Below, piece after piece: positions 34,843 through 42,985 of a DNA stretch of 64,000 bases (the first letter of the stretch is position 1; each line of letters opens with the position of its first letter). The notes under the pieces are model-generated. The model had not been told where the DNA came from. It made no database searches and worked only from the letters and a program-made list of their open reading frames with translations. The DNA is from Io17-Chloro-G2 sp965226825 (GTDB lineage: Bacteria > Chloroflexota > Dehalococcoidia > Lucifugimonadales > UBA3495). Location of the stretch: the NCBI GenBank assembly GCA_965226825.1, contig CBDDED010000003.1, positions 434,001-498,000 of the forward strand, in the 5' to 3' direction. Made by a program: the position numbers and the translations under genes.

Positions 34843-35661
34843 TCAGGTAGTGACCGCTGCAAGGCCCAACTCTTCGGCCTTCACGCTGTCGAAAATTTCC
34901 TTTGCCTCGGCGACCGACCCGTTCTCGTGGACGATGTGGCGCAGTGCCCGGATCATGGGGACCGGGTAGTCGCTCTGCCACACGTTCCGGCCCAGGTTGA
35001 TGCCTATAGAGCCGTTCTGGATGCCGTCGTGAACGAACTCCAGGACCTCCGACTCGGTGTCGGCCTGGGGGCCGCCGGCCATGATTACCGGAACCGGGCA
35101 GCCCGTGACCACCTTGTCAAATCCGTCGGCGCACCAGTAGGTTTTCACGACTCGGGCGCCAAGCTCGGCGGCGATGCGGCAACACATGGCCAGGTACCGG
35201 GACTCCCGCTGCTCCAGTTCACGCCCCACGGCGGTCACCGCCATCACCGGTATGCCGTACCGCTCCCCTTCGTCCACCAGCTTACCCAGGTTGAGCAGGG
35301 ACTGCTTTTCGTATTCGCTGCCGACGAATATGGAGATGCCAACCGCGGAGGCGTTCAGCCGGATGGCCTCCTCCATGGAAGTGGTTATGCCTTCGTCGGA
35401 TAGGTCGTGGCCCACCATACTTGTCCCGCCGGAAACCCGGAGCACAATCGGTTTGGTTCTGGCTGGGTCAATCGCCGAGCGAAGGACTCCCCTAGTGACG
35501 AACAGGGCGTCGGAGTAAGGAAGCAGGGGCTCAATGGTTTTTCCCGGCTGCTCCAGTTTCCGGGTCGGGCCTTGAAAATACCCATGGTCTATGGGTAGAA
35601 ACATGCAACGCCCGTTGGACTGGATTAGCTGCGCCATCCGGTTTTCCATTCCCCAATCCAT
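34843..35661 (-). CDS. lsrF: LsrF-like class I aldolase/thiolase
   Basis: Encodes 272 residues; GGGAGG precedes ATG 35661. It strongly resembles E. coli LsrF (3-hydroxy-5-phosphonooxypentane-2,4-dione thiolase) of the DeoC/FbaB aldolase family: opening DWGMENRM, then DHGYFQGPT, TRGVLRS, VGSEYEKQS, MAVTAVG, the Schiff-base Lys in VVKTYW, CPVPVIMAGG and GRNVWQSDYPV. LsrF ends autoinducer-2 breakdown, but no other lsr gene is present here, so a different phosphorylated or free ketone substrate is likely. The upstream LUD gene ends 65 bases before it. Confidence 0.88.
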   Translation of the reverse strand: MDWGMENRMAQLIQSNGRCMFLPIDHGYFQGPTRKLEQPGKTIEPLLPYSDALFVTRGVLRSAIDPARTKPIVLRVSGGTSMVGHDLSDEGITTSMEEAIRLNASAVGISIFVGSEYEKQSLLNLGKLVDEGERYGIPVMAVTAVGRELEQRESRYLAMCCRIAAELGARVVKTYWCADGFDKVVTGCPVPVIMAGGPQADTESEVLEFVHDGIQNGSIGINLGRNVWQSDYPVPMIRALRHIVHENGSVAEAKEIFDSVKAEELGLAAVTT

Positions 35662-35726
35662 TAACTGCCTCCCAAATCTGTTTTGGCTTCTCTCATATGG
35701 TTAATTTGCAACGTGCGGGTATGGCC

Positions 35727-36356
35727 CTACCACCCCAGGGATTGCCTGATCAGAATAAGGGTTATGCGGCCGGGCACGCCCTCCCGCTCGCAGATCATCA
35801 GCTTGCCGATGGGAGCGGGGTTGCGGCCTTGGTCAACCAACCAGGCGTCGTGGCGTTCCACCGTGTATCCGCGGACCCGGGCGATGGCTTCCTCCAACGT
35901 CGGGCAAATTTTCTGGACGCCGACCACCCAAATCACGTGGGTGGCATTGAAAGCATAGGCCGGAATCTGGCTTCCCGATCCGCTGGCTACGACCACTTCC
36001 CCCGATTCGGCTATGGCTTGAACACTGCCGATAAAGTAGTCGGCCAGGCTCGCGTTGCGTCGAATGTCCCGCTGCTTCTGCGGGTCCGATTCCGCCGTCA
36101 GGTCGTCGTGAAAGTTGCGAAAACGGGGATTGTGGGCCACGTAGTCGGAGAAACCGATGTCGTCGAGCGTCTCCGAAGTGTTGTTGTAGATTTCGGCGCC
36201 CTCGGGCAGCATTTCTTTGAGGACGGCCAGAGCGTCCGAGCCACTGTCCACGACCCGGGCGTCCATGTTCCTGGTCTTCAAGGCCTCTATGGTTCGTTGG
36301 ACTGCGGCCTCATCGGTCAGGTGAGTGGAGCTTCCTGAGGTCCCGCTTTGGGTCAT
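35727..36356 (-). CDS. LUD domain protein (LutC/YkgG-like)
   Basis: Encodes 209 residues; AGGAG precedes ATG 36356. Recognisable LUD-domain features are IYNNTSETLDDIGF, DIRRNASLADYFIGSVQAIAESGEVVVASGSGSQ and THVIWVVGVQKICPTLEEAIARV. In LutABC the LUD subunits take part in lactate oxidation, but lone LUD proteins are widespread and undefined. No lutA or lutB is in the window. It is probably the first gene of a minus-strand run LUD, LsrF-like, DinB, alcohol dehydrogenase, amidohydrolase. Confidence 0.87.
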   Translation of the reverse strand: MTQSGTSGSSTHLTDEAAVQRTIEALKTRNMDARVVDSGSDALAVLKEMLPEGAEIYNNTSETLDDIGFSDYVAHNPRFRNFHDDLTAESDPQKQRDIRRNASLADYFIGSVQAIAESGEVVVASGSGSQIPAYAFNATHVIWVVGVQKICPTLEEAIARVRGYTVERHDAWLVDQGRNPAPIGKLMICEREGVPGRITLILIRQSLGW

Positions 36357-36734
36357 AGAAAATTCTCCTGGAGGAAAGCGGTCAACTGATCCCGGAGGTG
36401 GAGCTTATGACCCAGACGCCCGCCCATGGTCCATTTCGGTTGGGGCTCTGTTGTCATTGATCCACCGAACCGTGGGCATGGCTAGTGGCACACTTCATTA
36501 AAGCGTTAGCAGTTTAGCAAAGGGCATTGGTGTATTCAATCTGACGCACGGCAGTGGGTATATTCCAACATCTTCAAGTGGCGGCTGAATTCGGCGGCGC
36601 TGGTTTGAAATTGGTGATTTCATTGGGGGGCTCGGGAGGTCAAATGAAACCCGCCGAGGCCAATAGTATAATTGAGCATCCCAAGTCTCAGGCCCCAGCT
36701 TTACCCCAGACTCGGAGCCTTTAGGAGAAACAGC
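36357..36734. other. Divergent promoter spacer
   Basis: A 378-base gap between divergent LUD and gentisate-dioxygenase-like genes. A TATAAT at 36667-36672 may be the -10 of the latter, but no good -35 is at the right distance. No other feature was seen. Confidence 0.5.
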
Positions 36735-37817
36735 ATGGTCCAGCCTTCAGCAACCAAAGCAACATCGAAACAGCTTCAAGAGTTCTACGAGGAACTGTTG
36801 CCCCACAGTCTGGGCGCCCTGTGGACAGTGCAGGAACAAGCCCTGACCAGCGAACCCCGGAGCAAGGCAGTCCCCTATCTGTGGCAGTGGCGTGAACTCC
36901 AGGCCAAGGCGTTGCAGGCCGGCGAACTTGTCGGCACCCAGGAGGCCGAGCGGCGGGTCCTGATGCTTCTCAATCCCGGCCTGGCGGGGCGGATAGCAAC
37001 CACCAATAGCCTGTTTTCCGGACTTCAGATTGTAATGCCGGGGGAGTCCGCCCGCTCACACCGCCACACGCCGGCGGCCCTGCGGTTTGTGATTCAAAGC
37101 CAGGGGGGCTATACCACCGTGGAGGGCGAGAAGATTCCCATGCATCCCGGTGACCTTGTGCTGACGCCCAATTGGAACTGGCACGACCACGCCAACGACA
37201 CCGGTGAACCCATGATCTGGCTGGACGGCTTGGACCTGCCATTGGTCCACCTGCTGGAGTCGGTGTTTTACGAGCCATTTCCGGAAGACGCGCAGCCGGT
37301 GACCCGGCCCGCGGATGAAACCCTGAAGCTGTACGGCAATGGAGGGCTTACCCCAGGCTGGCAGACGCCCGCAGGATCCCATTCCCCATTAATGCACTAC
37401 CCGTGGGAGCAAGCCCGCAACGCCCTATTGCGCTTGGCCCCGGACACCGACGGCAGCCCCCACGACGGGGTTATCCTGGAATACACCAATCCGGTGACCG
37501 GAGGGCCGGTGATGCCCACCATCGCCTGTCACGTCCAGCTACTGAGACCAGGACAATGCACCAAAGCCCACCGCCACACGTCCAGCGTCATTTACCACGT
37601 TGTGGAGGGACATGGTGAATCAATAGTGGACAGCCAACCCATGGAGTGGGAAACCAAGGATGTTTTCTGCGTCCCCGGCTGGGCCTACCACGAACATGCC
37701 AACACGTCGTCCACCGAACCGGCGTTGCTATTCAGCTTCACCGACCAGCCGGTCCTGCGCTCCCTCAACCTGCTGAGGGAGCAGGAACATCCCCAGGGAC
37801 AACAGGTGCCCGGCTGA
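36735..37817 (+). CDS. Gentisate 1,2-dioxygenase-like bicupin
   Basis: Encodes 360 residues. ATG 36735 has AGGAG seven bases upstream; earlier in-frame starts are unsupported. It contains two cupin domains. The N-terminal one has HRHTPAALRFVIQS and GDLVLTPNWNWHDHAND, with His ligands for Fe(II). The C-terminal one has HRHTSSVIYHVVEG and DVFCVPGWAYHEHAN. This is the layout of gentisate/salicylate 1,2-dioxygenases, which open a hydroxylated aromatic ring with O2 without a prior second para hydroxyl in some members. It stands alone in its direction. Confidence 0.92.
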   Translation: MVQPSATKATSKQLQEFYEELLPHSLGALWTVQEQALTSEPRSKAVPYLWQWRELQAKALQAGELVGTQEAERRVLMLLNPGLAGRIATTNSLFSGLQIVMPGESARSHRHTPAALRFVIQSQGGYTTVEGEKIPMHPGDLVLTPNWNWHDHANDTGEPMIWLDGLDLPLVHLLESVFYEPFPEDAQPVTRPADETLKLYGNGGLTPGWQTPAGSHSPLMHYPWEQARNALLRLAPDTDGSPHDGVILEYTNPVTGGPVMPTIACHVQLLRPGQCTKAHRHTSSVIYHVVEGHGESIVDSQPMEWETKDVFCVPGWAYHEHANTSSTEPALLFSFTDQPVLRSLNLLREQEHPQGQQVPG

Positions 37818-38188
37818 CCGGCGAGTACCGAGCGGGCGGTAGGAGCGGCCTGGATACCAAAATTGCACTATTTGGTTTTTCCCATTGCAATCTACTATGC
37901 GGTCTTACCGGGTCACTTCTCGCAATGGGCTATTGGCCTTTCAGCGCTGTATGACCTTTTCATTCTCGCTCACAATGCCGTTGATATACCCGTAGGCCTC
38001 GAGGGCCATTCCGGATAAGGTTCGACGACCTCGTCACGATGCGATTACTCTGTGGACTCCCGTGAAGAAAAAGCTCTGTTGGGTGCCAAGTCTCCATTGA
38101 CGGTCCGATGGTACAATTATTAGTCTGAAAGATAGAAAAGTTGCCCCGTTCAAAGATTGGGGCGCATTTGATGGCAGGTGCAATCAGT
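37818..38188. other. Spacer without recognisable features
   Basis: About 370 bases, somewhat AT-richer than the flanks. No reading frame, hairpin with T tail or promoter stands out. The true start of the next gene may lie 18 or 48 bases earlier than annotated. Confidence 0.45.
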
Positions 38189-38845
38189 ATGACCATCCGG
38201 GGAAGTTCAGACAGCGAACGTCTTGAGCGCATCGAGCACCTCGTTGAAGGCATTGCGAGCGACCAGACCGCCGTGAAGGCGGACATTTCGGATCTGAAGA
38301 CCGACGTCGCAATGCTGAAAACCGACGTCGCAGTGCTGAAGACCGACATGTCGGATGTGAAAGCTGAATTGTCAATTTTGAAGGGCGACGTTGGTGTGTT
38401 GAAGACCGACATGTCCGTGATGAAGGGTTGGCAGACTGAGTTGGCCGTGGAGCGCCGGGTCAGAGACGTTTTTCGACGCCTGTGCCGCGGCCATCTGTTG
38501 CGGGTCTACCCCAATGAGGAGTTGCACCACTACGTCAGGGAACAGACTAATGCTGGGACTATGTCCAGCGATGCTGCCAGCCGGGCGGAGTCGATTGATT
38601 TCTTGATTGAAGGTACAAATGCCGGCGGCGGGGCAGTGATGTATGCCCTGGAAGTCTCCTACACTGTCGGAGCCGGCGACTGCGACCGAGCCGTCGACAA
38701 GGCCGTCCTGTTGACCCGTCTGCTAGGGCGGGAAGTGAAGCCGGCCGTAGTAGGAGAGGTTTTCGCCACCGGGTTCGAAGCCTACGCAGAGGGCCGAAAC
38801 GTTGCTTACACACACATCGGCAACGGCAACGAGATAATGCGCTGA
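38189..38845 (+). CDS. Coiled-coil heptad-repeat protein with a nuclease-like C-terminal domain
   Basis: Encodes 218 residues from ATG 38189 (AGGTG eight bases upstream); ATG 38171 and TTG 38141 are alternatives. Residues about 10-80 form a regular coiled coil built from near-identical heptads of the type LKTDVAM, encoded by a 21-base repeat. The C-terminal half (RRLCRGHLLRVYPNEELHHY, SIDFLIEG, MYALEVSYTVGAGDCDRAVDKAVLL) looks like a degraded or divergent PD-(D/E)XK fold, with Asp in SIDF and Glu in ALEVS. This arrangement is seen in DUF3782-like proteins of cyanobacteria and Chloroflexota. Function unknown. Confidence 0.7.
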   Translation: MTIRGSSDSERLERIEHLVEGIASDQTAVKADISDLKTDVAMLKTDVAVLKTDMSDVKAELSILKGDVGVLKTDMSVMKGWQTELAVERRVRDVFRRLCRGHLLRVYPNEELHHYVREQTNAGTMSSDAASRAESIDFLIEGTNAGGGAVMYALEVSYTVGAGDCDRAVDKAVLLTRLLGREVKPAVVGEVFATGFEAYAEGRNVAYTHIGNGNEIMR

Positions 38846-38966
38846 ACATTCCGGGTCAGGCTTGTCCCGGAAGCCAGGCCGCTCACCCTGATAACCAATA
38901 CCTGGTCCACCCAGCAATTCAAGCGCTTACCAGCCAGGTAGGGTTGAATGAGGCCGAGAAGCTGCG

Positions 38967-40283
38967 TCACCCGCTGGTGCTGTACAGCCGTAACGCCTGG
39001 GTCTTGAGTTCCTCCCGGAAATCCGGGTGGGCAATGGATATAAGCTCCCCTACCCTCTGGCGGATCGTCTTGCCCCTCAGGTGGGCGATGCCATGCTCCG
39101 TCACTACGTAGTCAACCAGTGTCCTGGGAACCGTAACCACGCCACCCTCAGGCAGGGCCGGTACGATGCGGGACATCCTCTGCCCGTTGACCATCGAACT
39201 GGACGGAAGCACGGTGATTGAGCGACCACCTTTGGAGTAATTGGCGGCAATGGCAAATGCGGTCTGCCCGCCCACGCCGGTCCATACGCTCGAGCCAATT
39301 CCCTCCGAAGCGACCTGGCCGGTCAGGTCCACCTGAAGGGCATTATTGATCGCCACCAGGTTGTCGTGCCGCACCAGCATCCGAACGTCGTCCACGTAAC
39401 CGAAGTCGTATAGCTCAAAAGCCGGGTGGCCGTCGATCTGGCTCAACTCATCCGGGGGAACGATCAGGAAACTGGCCACCACTTTGCGGGCGTGAAAGTT
39501 CTTGTATTTGCCGGTAATCACGCCCTGATCCACGAGGGCGGGTATGCCCGTGGTCACCAATTCAGCCTGAATGCCCAGGTCGTTTTTGTCCCCCAGGTAC
39601 AAGCCCATCAGCGAAGATATGGTGCCGATGCCTATTTGCACTGTGTCCCGGTCGTTGACCAACTCGGTGGCTACCAGCGTGCAAACCACCTCGGCCACCA
39701 GGGTCTCTTCATCGCTGAGCGGCGACACCGGCAGCGTGCCGGTGCTTTGCTCCGCTTCGCACATCCGGTCGATCTGGGAGATATGGACGTAGTTTTCTCC
39801 CCCGGTCCGGATGAATCCTTCATGTACTTCCGCGATTACGGTCTTGGCGACCTGGCAGATGCGGCGCGAGAAGAAGACGCCGGGGCCGAAGCTGCAATAT
39901 CCGCGTTGGTCCGGAGGCGATACCGCTACCAGGAAAACGTCGGGTTCCTGCAGCACCCCCGGCGGAATTTCGTCCTCCATCCAGCGGGCGTTGGGACTGT
40001 AGTGCACCTCTCCGCTGTTGACCATCTCCCGGTCGACCCCGGTGGCATAGAGGTCATGCAATTCAAACATCAACTCTTCACCCGGCGCTTTCCAGGAGAA
40101 GAAGGGAGCGAAGTGGTCCAGGTGCAGCCCCCTCAATTCATGCCGCCGCTCAAAAAGGGCCCGGCAAAGCGTAAAGGGCGTTACGTTGATCGGCGCCGAC
40201 ATCACTTTGTCACTGGGGCGAATCAGGCTGACTGCCTCCTTGGGGCTCATCAGCTTGTCTCCGGCCATGTCACGCCAGTTCAT
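38967..40283 (-). CDS. Acetyl-CoA hydrolase/4-hydroxybutyrate CoA-transferase family protein
   Basis: Encodes 438 residues; GGGAGG precedes ATG 40283. The two-domain class I CoA-transferase fold includes VQIGIGTISSLMGLYLGD and GIQAELVTTG, whose Glu should form the glutamyl-CoA thioester. GVGGQTAFAIAANYSKGGRS and VVTEHGIAHLRGKTIRQR follow, characteristic of this family. It moves CoA between short-chain acids; the donor and acceptor are not clear. It is divergent from a class III CoA-transferase gene. Confidence 0.92.
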   Translation of the reverse strand: MNWRDMAGDKLMSPKEAVSLIRPSDKVMSAPINVTPFTLCRALFERRHELRGLHLDHFAPFFSWKAPGEELMFELHDLYATGVDREMVNSGEVHYSPNARWMEDEIPPGVLQEPDVFLVAVSPPDQRGYCSFGPGVFFSRRICQVAKTVIAEVHEGFIRTGGENYVHISQIDRMCEAEQSTGTLPVSPLSDEETLVAEVVCTLVATELVNDRDTVQIGIGTISSLMGLYLGDKNDLGIQAELVTTGIPALVDQGVITGKYKNFHARKVVASFLIVPPDELSQIDGHPAFELYDFGYVDDVRMLVRHDNLVAINNALQVDLTGQVASEGIGSSVWTGVGGQTAFAIAANYSKGGRSITVLPSSSMVNGQRMSRIVPALPEGGVVTVPRTLVDYVVTEHGIAHLRGKTIRQRVGELISIAHPDFREELKTQALRLYSTSG

Positions 40284-40584
40284 ACGCCACCTCCCGGGGA
40301 AGACTGGGACTACTCCCGCCTTGGGTCATTATATTCCGACTGCGCCGGAGAATGTATTTTGGCCACACCACGGCATGATTTACAGACCGGATGGTCCCGT
40401 CTCGGCCGCATGAAACGTGGGAAATCTTCTGTTTTAGACAGTCACACACTATACTGGTGGCCCGGCGTCCCCGCTGTGGGCCGGACTACGGCAACCCGGG
40501 ACAAAGGTCCGGGCAATTGCCGATCAGCAATAGCGAGCCGTTTAACCAACATAAGGCAGCAATCAAACCGGAGCGAGAGAAAAC
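40284..40584. other. Divergent spacer between two CoA-transferase genes
   Basis: A 301-base gap expected to hold both promoters. I found no consensus pair with proper spacing and no open frame of interest. Confidence 0.45.
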
Positions 40585-41832
40585 ATGCAAAACAACCCGC
40601 CGCCACTATTGCCCCGGCAGTTTGGCCCCCTGCAAGGAGTGCGAATCTTGTCCACTGGCACCATAATCGCCCAGCCGTTTGCCGCCGCCATGGCCGCCGA
40701 GATGGGAGCTGAGGTGATCCAGATTGAACGGACTGGACCTGGCGACGCCGTGTGGCGGAACCTGGAGTTCCCAATTCCCGCCGCAGACGGTTCAACCGTC
40801 GCCGCGGGTTGGGTGCAAAATCGCCGCAATAGCTTCCACACCACTCTCAACCTTTCAACGCCCCGGGGAAAGGACCTTTTCCTGGAGCTAATCCCCCACA
40901 TCGATATCTGGATGGAGAGCTCCATCCCCGGCACCTACGCCAAATGGGGCTTGGACGATGAAACCGTGATGAAGGCCAATCCGAAGCTGGTGATTTGCCA
41001 CGTGTCGGGCTACGGTCAATTTGGACACCCGGACTACCTGACAAGGGCGTCCTACGATTTCATCGGCCAGGCTTTTGGAGGGTTGATGAATCTGACCGGT
41101 TTCCCCGATCCCGACCCGCCGGTGCGGGCCGCCCCGTGGACGGGTGATTTCATCACGGCCCTGTTCTGCCTGTGGTCCTCTCTCGCCGGGTATATCCATG
41201 CTCAGAAGACCGGCAAGGGCCAAACCATTGACCTGGCCCAGTACGAGGCCGTCCACCAAATTCTGGCCGGCACAATGGTTGCCTACCACGAGCTGGGTCT
41301 GGTCCGGGAGCGGTCGGGGAACGCCGCCGGATTGGTTCAACCCTATGATTCATTCCAGACCAGCGATGGCTGGGTGGTCATTGCCGCCGTGGGCACAACC
41401 TACGAGCGGGTCTGCAGGCTGTTGGATCTGGACCCTACCGAGGATAAGTGGCGGATAGCCTACACCGAAACCGACTCGCCGGAAGGGATTGAGTTTGACG
41501 CCATTCTCCGGGGTTGGGTCATGGAACGGACATCGCAGGAAGTGGTGGAAATATTAAACGCCAACCAGATTGGCTGTTGCCACATCATGACCCCCAAGGA
41601 TATTGCTGAAGACCCCCATTACCAGGCGCGTGGTGTGCATATCGAATGGGATGACGTGAGCCTGGGCCGGAAGGTTAAAGGTACGGGTATCACTCCCAAG
41701 TTTTCGGAGACGCCTGGGGAGATTTGGCGGGGTTCGGTCCCCTTGGGGCATGACAATGCCCTGGTCTACCAACGGTTCTTGGGGCTTTCCGACGAGGAAT
41801 TAGCCCAACTTGAAACCGATGGGGTTGTCTGA
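40585..41832 (+). CDS. CaiB/BaiF-family class III CoA-transferase
   Basis: Encodes 415 residues. Family features: LQGVRILSTGTIIAQPFAAAMAAEMGAEVIQIE, the RASYDFIGQAFGGLMNLTGF segment carrying the catalytic Asp, TGDFITALFCLWSSLAGYIHAQKTGKGQTIDLAQYEA, and late HYQARGVH. It transfers CoA between carboxylic acids through an aspartyl-CoA intermediate. Members act on carnitine, formate/oxalate, bile acids or aromatic acids; the sequence does not settle which. Its stop overlaps the start of a flavin monooxygenase gene by one base (TGATG), so the two are translationally coupled. Confidence 0.93.
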   Translation: MQNNPPPLLPRQFGPLQGVRILSTGTIIAQPFAAAMAAEMGAEVIQIERTGPGDAVWRNLEFPIPAADGSTVAAGWVQNRRNSFHTTLNLSTPRGKDLFLELIPHIDIWMESSIPGTYAKWGLDDETVMKANPKLVICHVSGYGQFGHPDYLTRASYDFIGQAFGGLMNLTGFPDPDPPVRAAPWTGDFITALFCLWSSLAGYIHAQKTGKGQTIDLAQYEAVHQILAGTMVAYHELGLVRERSGNAAGLVQPYDSFQTSDGWVVIAAVGTTYERVCRLLDLDPTEDKWRIAYTETDSPEGIEFDAILRGWVMERTSQEVVEILNANQIGCCHIMTPKDIAEDPHYQARGVHIEWDDVSLGRKVKGTGITPKFSETPGEIWRGSVPLGHDNALVYQRFLGLSDEELAQLETDGVV

Positions 41833-42947
41833 TGAATTTCCATCTTTTCATGCTCCCTACCATTGGCCGCCGCCAGGAGTTGGAGCAGGGCATGGCCGGC
41901 ACCCGTGAAGACCTGTACCAGCGCATGTTGACCGAAATAGGGGAGCAGGCCCAGTTTGCCGACCAGTTGGGCTATTACGGTCTCGGTTTCACCGAGCACC
42001 ATTTTCATATCGAGGGTTTCGAGCTTTCCACCAATCCTGTGCTTCTCGATGCCTATGTTGGCTTGAAGACCACCCGGCTCAAAGTGGGGCAGTTGGCCCT
42101 GGTTCTGCCGGCGCACCACCCGCTGCGCGTTGCTGAGGACGTGGCGATGCTGGACCACATCACCGGGGGCCGGGCTTACGTGGGTTTCGCTCGGGGTTAC
42201 CAGGACCGGTGGGTAAACACCCTGGCCCAGGGTGAGGGCGTGGGCGCCACTCTTTCCGACAAATCCGAGGTCGACCTCCGCAACCGGCAGGCGTTTGAAG
42301 AGGCGTGGGAAATCATCAAGCTGGCCTGGACCAAGGACACGTTCTCCTATGACGGTCAGTTTTGGAAAGTACCCCCGCCCGGAACAACCTGGAATATGCC
42401 AGCCACCCAGAATTGGGGCCGGGGAGTGCAACCCGGAGGAGCGCTAACGGAGCTGGGAATCACTCCGAAACCGCTGCAAAAACCCCATCCGCCGGTCTAC
42501 TCACCCTTCACATTCAGCGCCACTACATCCCGTTTCTGGGCACGGGAAGGCGGCACGCCGGTTCTCATTGGCGATGACGTCGAATTCTGTCAGACCCTCT
42601 TCCGGGTGTACCAGGAAGAGGCCCGGCTGGCCGGCCGCGACCTGGAATTCGGCCAGGGTATGGCCATGGGAGGAGTGCTGTGCCTTGGCGAGACGCCCGA
42701 GCAGGCCAGAGAGTTGAGGGAACAGTTCGACTGGCTATTCCAGTCCTGGTTCGTTCCCTTCGGCTTTCCTCCGGGGTTGGTGTTTCAGGGCACTCCGGAC
42801 CAGGTAACCCGGCAAATCAGGGAACTACACGACGTCCTGCATTTCCCCGAACTGTTTCTCTGGTTGAACACCGGGCTGTTTGAGCACAGTGTCATGATGC
42901 GCCAATTGGAATTGTTCGCCACCAAGGTGATGCCGAATTTCGACTAA
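41832..42947 (+). CDS. Luciferase-like flavin-dependent monooxygenase
   Basis: Encodes 371 residues; its ATG shares a base with the CaiB-type stop. LLM motifs: EQAQFADQLGYYGLGFTEHHFHIEGF, TRLKVGQLALVLPAHHPLRVAEDVAMLDHITGGRAYVGFARGYQ and, near the end, PDQVTRQIRELHDV. Long insert loops give it an alkanal-monooxygenase-like size. Coupling to a CoA-transferase suggests a shared pathway on a CoA-activated or CoA-to-be-activated acid. It is convergent with the peptidase gene. Confidence 0.92.
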   Translation: MNFHLFMLPTIGRRQELEQGMAGTREDLYQRMLTEIGEQAQFADQLGYYGLGFTEHHFHIEGFELSTNPVLLDAYVGLKTTRLKVGQLALVLPAHHPLRVAEDVAMLDHITGGRAYVGFARGYQDRWVNTLAQGEGVGATLSDKSEVDLRNRQAFEEAWEIIKLAWTKDTFSYDGQFWKVPPPGTTWNMPATQNWGRGVQPGGALTELGITPKPLQKPHPPVYSPFTFSATTSRFWAREGGTPVLIGDDVEFCQTLFRVYQEEARLAGRDLEFGQGMAMGGVLCLGETPEQARELREQFDWLFQSWFVPFGFPPGLVFQGTPDQVTRQIRELHDVLHFPELFLWLNTGLFEHSVMMRQLELFATKVMPNFD

Positions 42948-42985
42948 CCCCGACGGATGTAATTCAACGCCCCGGTCTCATTTGA

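Noticed and set aside
38765..38785. tRNA-like T-loop sequence GGGTTCGAAGCC
   Set aside because: It lies inside the coding sequence of the coiled-coil protein and no acceptor or anticodon arms surround it.
40585..41832. CaiB-type gene as formyl-CoA:oxalate CoA-transferase partner of the oxalate enzyme
   Set aside because: The family is broad, the gene is 28 kb from the oxalate operon, no oxalyl-CoA decarboxylase is present and the coupled gene is a monooxygenase.
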